From assembly GCA_022825925.1 (NCBI GenBank), contig JAJDVW010000127.1:1-35301 (forward strand): 35,301 nt of DNA, given 5' to 3'. The DNA is from Pseudomonadales bacterium. Lineage in GTDB: Bacteria > Pseudomonadota > Gammaproteobacteria > Pseudomonadales > Azotimanducaceae. Both the position numbers and the translations under genes were made by a program. The first letter of the stretch is position 1. Each line of letters begins with the position of its first letter. The notes beneath the pieces are model-generated. The model saw nothing but the letters and a program-made list of their open reading frames with translations. It ran no database searches and was not told the DNA's origin. Positions 6,552 through 14,711 of this stretch are shown piece after piece.

Positions 6552-8927
6552 ATGAAGGTGTCTTTTGGGTTGGCGTTCGTCTGCGTCGCATCAATCATGA
6601 CGGCCGGCCCGGCGCTCGCCGAAGAAGCCGAATCCAGACTCATCGAGGAAGTCGTCGTCACGGCGACCCACCGCGAAACGAACCTGATGGATACGCCGCA
6701 GTCCATCAGCGCGGTCACGGACGAGGTCGTCGAGAGCCTCGGTGCGCAGAGCATCACGGACATCTTCAACGCGGTTCCCGGGCTCAACATGGCCAGCGAC
6801 GCCGAGGGCGAGAACCGCTACGCGGTCCGCGGCGTCACGTCGCAGACCGGCCACGTCGGTTACTTCGTCACCGGCGCGACGATCGGCGTGTACCTGGACG
6901 GCACGCCGGTAACGTCGTCGATCGGGCCCGACAATCAGCTTGCCGGCAATACGTTCGACATCGATCGGGTGGAGGTGCTGAAGGGTCCCCAGGGGACGCT
7001 GTTCGGCGAAGGCTCCCAGGGCGGCACCATCCGCTTTCTGTACAAGCAGCCGGACCCTACCGCCTTCGACGCGGCGGTGCGGGCAAACTACTCCACCATG
7101 GGGGAATCCGACGACAACTCCCACACCGTCGACGCCATGGTCAACGTTCCGTTCGGCGAGGGCTGGGCGTTTCGCCTGGCGGGCTGGACATCGGAACGGG
7201 CGGGCTTCGTCGACAACACCACGCCCAGCGAGCCGGACTTCAACACGGGCGAGACGACCGGTGGCCGTGCGCTGGTGAAGTACGAGGGGGACCGGTACTC
7301 CGTCACGGGCAGCTACTACCTCCAGGATCAGGAGACGCGGGGCAACTCCGCCACGATCGGGCCGGACAGCTTCATGGCGCTGTCCAACCGGCTGCCCGGC
7401 CTGTACCCGTTCACGAAGGACGAGACCGCGATCTACAGCTTCGTCGTCGAGGTGGACTTCGAGTGGGCGAACTTCCAGTCCATGACGTCGTACGTGGATC
7501 GCGAAACCACCGCCATCGTCGAGGCGAGCCTCTCCGGCACGCTGGGCCTGGACTTCTACTACGGCGGCTCCTCCGGGGCCGGCAACCATCCTGCGTGCAC
7601 GTCGGCCACGCCTCACCCGTACTGCCCCGGCGGGATCTTCGGGCCCGGCGGGTGGCCGGGGTTCTTCAACCTGGGCGATCCCACCTCGAGCATCCCGGAC
7701 GGGATGAACCTGCAGGGGTTCGACGGCTTCATCGATTCCTACACCAAGCGCAAGGTGCAGGAGTTCCGGCTGGTGTCGCCGGGCGACAAGCGCCTGCGCT
7801 GGACGGCGGGACTGTTCTGGAAGGACAGCGAGGACAAGAGCGGCAACACGCAGCAGGCCGTGTACTTCCCCGGCCGGGAGAGCTTCTCCCGGTTCTTCGA
7901 CCCCTTGCTGACGGTGCCGGCGAACACGCACATCGACGAGTTGGAGGAGTACGCGATCTTCGGCGAGGTCTCCTACGACCTCGCCGATCAGTGGGAAGCG
8001 ACCGTCGGCTTGCGCTACTCCGACCTCGAGCAGTTCTTCCGCAACACCCGGTCGAACACTTCCGACAATCCGATCGCGCCCAAGTTCGTGCTGTCCTGGC
8101 GGCCGAACGACGATCTGCTCGCCTACTTCAACTACGCCATCGGCTTTCGGCCGGGCAACATCAACGGTCACATGAAGTTCGTGGCGACGCAGTACGAAGG
8201 GCTGATCGCGGCCGCCGCGGCCATCGGCAACTCCACCGATCAACTGGTGTTCGAGCGGGACCAGGCCACGTCACGGTACTTCTACGACGGCGACGAGGTG
8301 TCCAGCTATGAGGTCGGCGTCAAGACGACGCTGTTCGACGGTCGCGCCCAGCTCGCGACGGCCGTCTACCATATCGAGTGGCAGGACATGATCGTGGTCC
8401 ATCGCGACGTGTTGATCACCAATCCGCTGGGTTTCTACAGCCACAACAGCGGTGGGGCGGAGATCCAGGGCATCGAGCTCGACTTCACGGCGTTCCTGAC
8501 CGAGCGCCTGAGCCTTCGCCTGGCCGGCGACTACAACGACACGAGCGTGACGCAATCCGGCGTTGTTCCCGCTGCGGGCGGCGGCCTGTACAGCCAGGAA
8601 GACAACGAGATGAGCTATGCCCCGCCGTGGAGCGCAACGGTCATGCTGGACTACGTGGTGCCGTTCGACAACGGTTGGTCGCTGGCCCTGCATGCCGACT
8701 ACGCGAAGGTGGACAGCCAGTGGCTCGACGCCGGCAACACCGTCGAGATTCCGGGCTATGACAGGGCTGGGGCCCGGATCACGTTGCTCAACGCCAATCG
8801 GAAGTGGCGGTTTGCCCTGTACGGGACCAACATCACCAACGAGGCGATCATCTCGAACATCGAGTCGTCGAACTACTACTGGTACGACCCGCGACAAGTC
8901 GGACTGGAAGTCGGCTACCGGATGTAG
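6552..8927 (+). CDS. TonB-dependent outer-membrane receptor (paralogue 2)
   Basis: 791 residues, ATG with GGAGAG upstream. Signal peptide residues 1-23 (hydrophobic core FGLAFVCVASIM, cleavage after ALA), then EEVVVTATHRETNLMD, a plug domain with NRYAVRGVTSQTG and VEVLKGPQGTLFGEGSQGG, and a beta barrel ending RQVGLEVGYRM. It is clearly homologous to paralogues 1 and 3 throughout, with identity concentrated in plug and strands and loss of identity in the long loops, including the region around 7590-7700 that keeps one Cys pair (HPACTSATPHPYC). It would form a TonB-gated channel in the outer membrane. It is the most diverged of the three in signal peptide and leader. Receptor 3 follows 84 bases later on the same strand with no promoter seen between, so the two are probably one transcript. 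Ligand unknown. Confidence 0.93.
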   Translation: MKVSFGLAFVCVASIMTAGPALAEEAESRLIEEVVVTATHRETNLMDTPQSISAVTDEVVESLGAQSITDIFNAVPGLNMASDAEGENRYAVRGVTSQTGHVGYFVTGATIGVYLDGTPVTSSIGPDNQLAGNTFDIDRVEVLKGPQGTLFGEGSQGGTIRFLYKQPDPTAFDAAVRANYSTMGESDDNSHTVDAMVNVPFGEGWAFRLAGWTSERAGFVDNTTPSEPDFNTGETTGGRALVKYEGDRYSVTGSYYLQDQETRGNSATIGPDSFMALSNRLPGLYPFTKDETAIYSFVVEVDFEWANFQSMTSYVDRETTAIVEASLSGTLGLDFYYGGSSGAGNHPACTSATPHPYCPGGIFGPGGWPGFFNLGDPTSSIPDGMNLQGFDGFIDSYTKRKVQEFRLVSPGDKRLRWTAGLFWKDSEDKSGNTQQAVYFPGRESFSRFFDPLLTVPANTHIDELEEYAIFGEVSYDLADQWEATVGLRYSDLEQFFRNTRSNTSDNPIAPKFVLSWRPNDDLLAYFNYAIGFRPGNINGHMKFVATQYEGLIAAAAAIGNSTDQLVFERDQATSRYFYDGDEVSSYEVGVKTTLFDGRAQLATAVYHIEWQDMIVVHRDVLITNPLGFYSHNSGGAEIQGIELDFTAFLTERLSLRLAGDYNDTSVTQSGVVPAAGGGLYSQEDNEMSYAPPWSATVMLDYVVPFDNGWSLALHADYAKVDSQWLDAGNTVEIPGYDRAGARITLLNANRKWRFALYGTNITNEAIISNIESSNYYWYDPRQVGLEVGYRM

Positions 8928-9011
8928 CGAACGGAGCGTGGCATCCGGCGGTGGTGGACGCCAGGCGTCGACCCGGTCGCGTTGCGTGCCGAAAGAGAGG
9001 AGGAGAAATCC

Positions 9012-11369
9012 GTGAGGACTTTACGGTTGGCCGCGGTTGCGGCATGTCTGGTCTGGTCGGCGACCCCCTTGCTCGCGGAGGATGGACGGCAGTCGGGCTC
9101 CGCGATCACCGAGGAGATCATCGTCACCGCGACCTATCGCGAGACGAACCTGATGGACACCGCCCAGTCCATCAATGCGATCACGGACGACTTCGTCGAG
9201 GACGTGGGCGCCCAGAGCATGGCGGACGTCTTCATGATGGTGCCGGGGCTCAACATGACCGGCAGCCGGGATGGCGACAACCGGTATTCGGTGCGGGGGC
9301 TCACCTCGCAGACCGGGCAGACGGGCTACTACCTGGTCGGCGCCTCGGTCGGCGTCTACCTGGACGGTACGCCGGTCACGGCGGCGCTGGGACCGGACAA
9401 TCAGGTCAGCGGCAACCTGTTCGACCTCGAGCGGGTCGAGGTGCTGAAGGGTCCGCAGGGCACGCTGTTCGGGGAAGGTTCCCAGGGGGGCACCATCCGC
9501 TACCTCTACAAGCAGCCCGACCCCACCAGGTTCGACGGGGGGTTCAACCTGAACTACTCCGAGATGGCCGAGTCGAAGGACTCGTCGAACCGTCTGGACG
9601 CGATGGTGAACGTTCCGTTTGGCGACGGCTGGGCCCTGCGTCTCGCGGGCTGGCGCTCGGAGACGGGCGGGTGGATCGAGAACACCGAACCCTACGAGGA
9701 GGACTACAACGACGGCGAAACCACCGGCGGTCGCGCCGTGCTGAGGTACGAAGGGGACCGGCATGCCGTCACCGGGAGCTACTACCGGAATGAACAGGCG
9801 ACCGTGGGCGGCTCCGCGACCGTCGGACCGTACGTGGCGCGCACCTTCCGAATACCCGGTCTGCCGCCGGTGAGCAGCGACACGCTCGACATCTACAGCT
9901 TCATCGTCGAGTGGGACTTCTCCTGGGCGAACTTCCAGTCCCTGACTTCGTTCGTGGACCGCAGCATCGAGGCCACCTACGAGTTCTCGCTCGAGTCGCG
10001 CGACGGGCTGGACTTCTTCTATGGAGGCGCCAGCCAGGCGCAGGACCATCCCAAGTGTCACACCCAGGCGCTGTGCCATGCGTATCCGGGCGGCTACCCG
10101 GGATTCTTCAACCTCGGGGATCCGAACAGCACCATCCCCGACGGCAACAACCTCGTCGGGCTCGTCGGCTTCATCGACTCCTACAGCGAGCGCTGGGTGC
10201 AGGAGTTCCGCCTGGTCTCGCCGGGCGACCGTCGGCTGCGCTGGACGGTGGGCGCCTTCTGGAAGGACAGCGAAGACCACAGCCAGTCCCAACAGGAAGG
10301 CTTGTACTTCCCGGGCCGCTACGAGACCTTCGGCCGCCTGCTGGACACGCTGCTGATGGTGCCCGCGAACACGCACACGGACACGCTGGAGGAGTACGCG
10401 GTATTCGGCGAAGCGACGTACGACCTTACGGTCACGCTCGAGGCGACGGTCGGCGTGCGCGTGTCGTCCCTCGAGCAGTACTTCTCCAACACGCTCTCCG
10501 GCACCGACGATTCTCCGGTTTCGCCGAAGTTCAACCTGTCCTGGCGTCCGCGCAACGACATGCTGGTGTATTTCAACTACGCCACCGGTTTCCGTCCGGG
10601 CAACGTGAACAACCACATGGAGTTCAACGCGCGCCAGTACGACCTGAAACTCATTCCCGCGCGCCTCGCCCTGGGCCTGGACGCCACGGACCTGTACGAG
10701 GGGAAGGCCCTAGCGCTCTCGCGGCGCTTCTTTGACGGCGACGAGGTCGCGAACTACGAACTCGGCTTCAAGAGCACGCTGTTCGACGGTCGGGTCCGCC
10801 TGATGGCTTCCGTGTACTACCTCGACTGGGAGGACATGATCGTGGTCGAGACCGATCCGGTGCTCGGCGACCAGGGCAACCAGCTCAATTTCTACAACAC
10901 CAACAGCGGCGGAGCCGAGATCGAGGGCGTGGAACTGGAGATCGTGGCGTTCCTGACCGATCGGCTCAGCATCCGGGTGGCCGGCGACGTGAACGACACC
11001 GCGGTCAAGGAGTCACCGCTGTTTGCGCGGGGATTCGAAGACGACAACGAGCTGATCTACGCCCCCAACCAGAGCGTGTCCATCGCGCTGGACTACGACA
11101 TTCCCCTGCGCAACGGCTGGATGGTCAGCCTGCACGCGGACCACTCGATCGTCGATGAGCAGTTCACCAACACGGCGAACACCCGGAGCATCCCGAAGTG
11201 GGACAAGACGAACGCCCGGATCACGGCGCGCCGCGACCAGTGGCGCGTCGCGCTCTATTCGACGAACCTCACCAACGAGGAGATCATCCGCAACCTGGAG
11301 GGCGCATCGACCTACTACTGGCATGCGCCGCGCCAGATCGGCATCGAAGTCGGCTACAGCATGCACTGA
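9012..11369 (+). CDS. TonB-dependent outer-membrane receptor (paralogue 3)
   Basis: 785 residues from GTG at 9012, with GAGGAGGAG just upstream; the ribosome-binding site, GTG start and first codons (GTGAGGACTTT) are nearly identical to those of paralogue 1, so these two are the closest pair. Signal peptide 1-22 (MRTLRLAAVAACLVWSATPL), TonB-box-like EEIIVTATYRE, plug with NRYSVRGLTSQTG and the GPQGTLFGEGSQGG motif, barrel ending RQIGIEVGYSMH. One loop Cys pair is kept (HPKCHTQALC). A Cys at position 12 lies inside the signal peptide but without a lipobox. A six-base stem (CCGGTC/GACCGG, 11371-11385) follows two bases after the stop without a T-run, a weak end signal. Ligand unknown; function as TonB-dependent importer is firm at family level. 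Confidence 0.92.
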   Translation: MRTLRLAAVAACLVWSATPLLAEDGRQSGSAITEEIIVTATYRETNLMDTAQSINAITDDFVEDVGAQSMADVFMMVPGLNMTGSRDGDNRYSVRGLTSQTGQTGYYLVGASVGVYLDGTPVTAALGPDNQVSGNLFDLERVEVLKGPQGTLFGEGSQGGTIRYLYKQPDPTRFDGGFNLNYSEMAESKDSSNRLDAMVNVPFGDGWALRLAGWRSETGGWIENTEPYEEDYNDGETTGGRAVLRYEGDRHAVTGSYYRNEQATVGGSATVGPYVARTFRIPGLPPVSSDTLDIYSFIVEWDFSWANFQSLTSFVDRSIEATYEFSLESRDGLDFFYGGASQAQDHPKCHTQALCHAYPGGYPGFFNLGDPNSTIPDGNNLVGLVGFIDSYSERWVQEFRLVSPGDRRLRWTVGAFWKDSEDHSQSQQEGLYFPGRYETFGRLLDTLLMVPANTHTDTLEEYAVFGEATYDLTVTLEATVGVRVSSLEQYFSNTLSGTDDSPVSPKFNLSWRPRNDMLVYFNYATGFRPGNVNNHMEFNARQYDLKLIPARLALGLDATDLYEGKALALSRRFFDGDEVANYELGFKSTLFDGRVRLMASVYYLDWEDMIVVETDPVLGDQGNQLNFYNTNSGGAEIEGVELEIVAFLTDRLSIRVAGDVNDTAVKESPLFARGFEDDNELIYAPNQSVSIALDYDIPLRNGWMVSLHADHSIVDEQFTNTANTRSIPKWDKTNARITARRDQWRVALYSTNLTNEEIIRNLEGASTYYWHAPRQIGIEVGYSMH

Positions 11370-11370
11370 T

Positions 11371-11385
11371 CCGGTCAGCGACCGG
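11371..11385 (+). terminator. Possible weak terminator hairpin after receptor 3
   Basis: CCGGTC-AGC-GACCGG directly after the stop codon. The following bases (CGTCGCTGCGGGTGGTTGTTCT) have only scattered T, so efficient intrinsic termination is doubtful. Confidence 0.25.
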
Positions 11386-11491
11386 CGTCGCTGCGGGTGG
11401 TTGTTCTGCCTGGCGAGGGGCGTGGAGCGAGCAGAGCGGCCCGCCCGGAGGCGTACAATTGCCGGCGTCGCCACCGGGAGACGCCTCGCCC

Positions 11492-12490
11492 ATGGACCCC
11501 GAGACGGCTGCGAAATGGCGCCCGTTGGAAGGGCTGCCCGCGGACGCGGACACCTGGTCGACGCCAGGTTATGCCGCGCTTGCCGAGGAGTGGTCCGCGT
11601 GCCGCGACGCCCTGAAGCGAGACGCGGCTGCGGAGGGGTTCCTGGAAGGCTGGCTGCGTGAGCGGGTGCGCGCGTTCGCGCTGGAGACCGGACAGATCGA
11701 GGGGCTCTACACCCTGCGCCGGGGCGTTACGGAGCAGTTCGTGGCCGAAGGGTTCGCGGCGGCGGTGGGAGCGCACACCCTCGAAGGGATCGACGACAGG
11801 GTTATCCGCGGGCTGCTCGACGACCAGGAAGCGGCCTATGACATGATGTTCGAGGACGTGGCGGGAGGGCGCCCGCTGTTGGCCTACCACGTGAAGAGCT
11901 GGCACCAGCTCATCACCCGCCATCAGGCCACCGTCGCGGGCATCGACCTCGAGGGCAACCGGGTCCAGGTCCCGTTCGAGACCAAGGGACGCTGGAAGGA
12001 ACGGCCGAACAATCCGACGCGGCCGGATGGCATCGTCCATGAGTACTGCCCTCCCGAGCACGTCGACGCCGAGATGGATCGCTTCTTCGAACTGTATGAG
12101 GGCATCGGCGAGCTGGACTATCCCACCAACGCGAAGGCCGCGTGGCTGCATCACAGGTTCGTCCGGACGCACCCGTTTCAGGACGGCAACGGCCGCGTGT
12201 CGAGGCTCCTCATGGCCTGGGCGTTCCTGAAGGAAGGTTTACCCCCGCCGGTCATTACGGCGCAGGGCAAACCCGACTACATTGCCGCGCTGGAGTTGGC
12301 CGACCAGGGCGATCTCCGTTCCTTCTCGGACTACCTGGGTGCGCTTGCACTGGGCTCTCTGACCGCAGCCGTGTTGCTCGGGCGGCAAGCCCTTGCCGGG
12401 AACCTCAACCGCCCCAACGGCAACGGGGGGAGGACGGTCGGCAGCGAGTACTATCCTCCGGTGGTCGAGGGCGGTGACCCGCGCGGCTGA
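11492..12490 (+). CDS. Fic family protein, class II (N-terminal inhibitory helix)
   Basis: 332 residues; ATG at 11492 is chosen because the upstream in-frame part has no homology-like content and runs into the receptor gene. The catalytic motif HPFQDGNGR (227-235, His227) matches the Fic consensus HPFx(D/E)GNGR, so the enzyme should transfer AMP from ATP to a hydroxyl on a target protein. TGQIEG at 66-71 fits the inhibitory motif (S/T)xxxE(G/N), with Glu70 as the residue that blocks productive ATP binding; its position before the Fic core makes this class II. The C-terminal part (about 265-332) is helical followed by a Gly/Asn-rich tail and may include a small winged-helix as in many class II Fic proteins, which I cannot confirm. 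No antitoxin gene is adjacent, as expected for a self-inhibited type. Target unknown. Convergent with the flavodoxin gene. Confidence 0.9.
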   Translation: MDPETAAKWRPLEGLPADADTWSTPGYAALAEEWSACRDALKRDAAAEGFLEGWLRERVRAFALETGQIEGLYTLRRGVTEQFVAEGFAAAVGAHTLEGIDDRVIRGLLDDQEAAYDMMFEDVAGGRPLLAYHVKSWHQLITRHQATVAGIDLEGNRVQVPFETKGRWKERPNNPTRPDGIVHEYCPPEHVDAEMDRFFELYEGIGELDYPTNAKAAWLHHRFVRTHPFQDGNGRVSRLLMAWAFLKEGLPPPVITAQGKPDYIAALELADQGDLRSFSDYLGALALGSLTAAVLLGRQALAGNLNRPNGNGGRTVGSEYYPPVVEGGDPRG

Positions 12491-12518
12491 GACCGAGACC
12501 GCAGGGCCCGGCCACCCA

Positions 12519-12986
12519 TCAGAAGATCCGCGCCTCCAGCCCGACGGCCAGCGCCATCCCCAGTTCCCGGCACCGCGCCAGGTGTTCCTCGGTCGGCGGT
12601 CCCTTCGCGACGATCGGCTCCTGCACCTCGCTGAACGGGTAGCCGTTGGCGATCCGGTGGATGGCCCGGATCGCGCCGGTGCCGTCGTTGCCGGCGCTGA
12701 TGAAGATGGCGTACGGCAGCGACTGGATCTTGCCCTCCACGGGATAGAACGTCCGGTCGAGGAAGTCCTTCATCCCGCCGGACATGTAGCCGAAGTTCTC
12801 CGGGGTGCCGAGCAGGAGCGCATCGGCCCACAGGAGGTCGTCCGGACCGGCGTCCGACGCCCTGATCATGCGGACCTCCACGTCCGTGACCTCGTCGTCC
12901 GTGGCGCCCCGCCAGGCCGCCTCGGCCAGTCGGCCCGTGTTGCCGGACTGGGTGTGGTAGACGATCAGCAGGTGCCGGGTACGCAC
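12519..12986 (-). CDS. Flavodoxin-like FMN protein / NAD(P)H-dependent oxidoreductase
   Basis: 155 residues, ATG at 12986. The N-terminus LLIVYHTQSGNTGRLAEA is the flavodoxin phosphate-binding loop (HTQSGNT, residues 11-17), and LLLGTPENFGYMSGGMKDFL with its GTP-x-NFGYMSG segment corresponds to the loop that stacks on the FMN ring in flavodoxin-like reductases. The length is that of a single flavodoxin fold with no extra domain. It would carry or transfer electrons in the cytoplasm; the partner is not evident from the neighbours. It faces the ATPase gene divergently, with a 175-base gap that contains the TGTCTA repeat array. Confidence 0.85.
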   Translation of the reverse strand: MRTRHLLIVYHTQSGNTGRLAEAAWRGATDDEVTDVEVRMIRASDAGPDDLLWADALLLGTPENFGYMSGGMKDFLDRTFYPVEGKIQSLPYAIFISAGNDGTGAIRAIHRIANGYPFSEVQEPIVAKGPPTEEHLARCRELGMALAVGLEARIF

Positions 12987-13086
12987 GGACGGTTGCTCGG
13001 GTCGACGTCAGCGCGCGGGACGATACCACTTCCAACTCGGCCCTCGCGGTCGCGCGCCGGCGTGGCGCAGCCTCGATAAAGTCATG

Positions 13087-13118
13087 TAGACACGACTTGT
13101 CTAAACAAGACTTGTCTA
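13087..13118. promoter_or_regulatory. TGTCTA repeat array (candidate operator/promoter)
   Basis: TAGACA (13087-13092) and TGTCTA (13098-13103) form a six-base inverted repeat with a five-base spacer, and a further TGTCTA (13113-13118) repeats the right half-site 15 bases on, inside a 15-base direct repeat (GACTTGTCTAA twice). The array is AT-rich in a GC-rich setting and lies between the divergent flavodoxin and ATPase genes. TTGTCT (13098) with TATGGC (13121-13126) 17 bases downstream could be a promoter for the ATPase, which would place the half-sites over -35 and spacer. No regulator that would bind is recognised. Confidence 0.5.
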
Positions 13119-13161
13119 AGTATGGCTTGACGAATGTCTCCGCTGCGGACACACTCGGCAC

Positions 13162-14565
13162 ATGGTGGCGTTCATCGGAAGGCAGGCGGAGCTGGGCGTG
13201 TTGACCGGGGCGTTCGAATCCGGTCGCTCCGAGCTGATCCCGATCTACGGGCGGCGGCGGGTGGGGAAGAGCGAGCTCATCCTCCGCTTCATGGCGGACA
13301 GGCCCGGGGTCTACTACCTCGGCCAGCAGTCGTCGTCCGAGCTGCAGCTCCAGGAGTTCCTGCGCGAGGCTGCAGGGGCGCTCGACATGCCGCTGCTGGC
13401 GGAACTGCGCGCTTCCGACTGGCGGCGGGCACTGCTGACCGTCGTCGAACAGTGGACGTCGGCCCACCCGTCCGGGAAGCTGATCCTCGCGCTCGACGAG
13501 TTCCAGTGGCTCGCCGCATCGAGCCCTGGCGTGCTGTCGGACCTGCAGCATTGCTGGGATCGTGTCTGGCGAAGTGCCGGCAACGTCGTAATCCTCCTGT
13601 GCGGCTCGTATCTGGGCTTCATGGAGCGTGATGTCCTGGGCAAGACCAGCCCGCTGTTCGGACGCCGCACGGCGCAGATTCACCTGCAACCCTTCGGCTA
13701 CCTGGAAGCGGCCCAGTTCCACCCGCGCTGGTCTGCGGTCGACCGGGCCAAGGCGTATGGCCTGGTGGGCGGCCTCCCGCAGTACCTGCTCGGCCTCGAC
13801 GACTCTCGCTCCATCGATCAGAACATTCGGCGGAACCTGATGGACGAGTTCGCGCCGCTCTTCCATGAGCCGACGTTTCTGCTTCGCGAGGAACTCCGCG
13901 AAGTCGCGCCGTACCAGTCGATCCTCTTCGCGGTTGCGGCCGGGCGGGGAGCCGTGCGCGAGATTGCCGCGACCACCGGGCTGCCGGAGCGGAACCTGCA
14001 CTACTACCTGCAGCAGTTGGTGGCGCTCGGCTACCTGCGGCGCCGCTACCCCCTGGAGCGCCGCCGTCCGAATCCGAAGCAGCTGCGTTTCGGCATGGAC
14101 GATCCGCTGCTGCGCTTCTGGTTCCGGTTCGTGTTCCCCAACATGAGCGTCATCCGGGGCAGCGGTGCGGCGGTTGCTTTCGCCCAGCGGGTCGCGCCGT
14201 TCCTGGATGCCTGGTTCGGCAACTGCTTCGAGCGCCTGTGCCGCGAAGCGCTGCCGCTGATCGCCAGGCGGGAAGGCGTCACGGCCACGATGGAGGTGGG
14301 CGAGTACTGGAGCCCGACCGTGCAGATCGACGTCGTTGGCATCCGGGACGACCACTGGACGGACCTCGGGGAGTGCAAGTGGGGCGCGGTCCGGTCGCCG
14401 CGCGCGGTCGAAGCGGAACTGGAGCGCAAGGTGGCGCTCTATCCGAACAGCCGCGGCGCCACCTTGGGGCGCCGCTACTTCGTGCGTCGCAACCCGCCCT
14501 CGAGAGAAGGCGCGACGGACTGGATCTCCCTGGACGACCTGTACGGTCTCGGCGCGGCGGAGTAG
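13162..14565 (+). CDS. AAA ATPase with winged-helix and PD-(D/E)XK-like C-terminus (ATPase/DUF234 type)
   Basis: 467 residues. FIGRQAEL at 4-11 and Walker A GRRRVGKSE (30-38, Lys36) open the archaeal-type ATPase domain; LILALDEFQWL (107-117) is Walker B with Asp112-Glu113, and NVVILLCGSYLGFM is sensor 1. Residues about 255-300 (VREIAATTGLPERNLHYYLQ) look like a winged helix. The C-terminal region (DUF234-like) has Glu357, then VQIDVVGI (Asp390) and GECKW (Glu404, Lys406): the order E, D, ExK fits a PD-(D/E)XK nuclease-like fold. The cellular role of this family is not established; DNA-related or conflict roles are suggested by the architecture. No clear ribosome-binding site before the ATG at 13162. 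It is transcribed alone, behind the TGTCTA array, and 146 bases without a gene separate it from srkA. Confidence 0.85.
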   Translation: MVAFIGRQAELGVLTGAFESGRSELIPIYGRRRVGKSELILRFMADRPGVYYLGQQSSSELQLQEFLREAAGALDMPLLAELRASDWRRALLTVVEQWTSAHPSGKLILALDEFQWLAASSPGVLSDLQHCWDRVWRSAGNVVILLCGSYLGFMERDVLGKTSPLFGRRTAQIHLQPFGYLEAAQFHPRWSAVDRAKAYGLVGGLPQYLLGLDDSRSIDQNIRRNLMDEFAPLFHEPTFLLREELREVAPYQSILFAVAAGRGAVREIAATTGLPERNLHYYLQQLVALGYLRRRYPLERRRPNPKQLRFGMDDPLLRFWFRFVFPNMSVIRGSGAAVAFAQRVAPFLDAWFGNCFERLCREALPLIARREGVTATMEVGEYWSPTVQIDVVGIRDDHWTDLGECKWGAVRSPRAVEAELERKVALYPNSRGATLGRRYFVRRNPPSREGATDWISLDDLYGLGAAE

Positions 14566-14711
14566 CTTGAGCGAGTTTGGGCGGGACGCGCCTTTGCAAC
14601 GGGTCGCGGATGGCCCAGACTGCGCGCCCATGGACACGTCCCGCGTCACCCCGTCCGCACCGGGCGCATCCCTACCCACGGGGAGCGCGTCCCGAGGGGA
14701 GCGTTTCGGTC

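Noticed and set aside
13087..13118. Possible CRISPR-like repeat
   Set aside because: Only three six-base half-sites at a short period, with no spacers of equal length.
12451..14679. Long minus-strand frame with repeated LDKSC segments
   Set aside because: The repeat comes from the TGTCTA DNA array read on the other strand; the rest mirrors the ATPase and flavodoxin genes.
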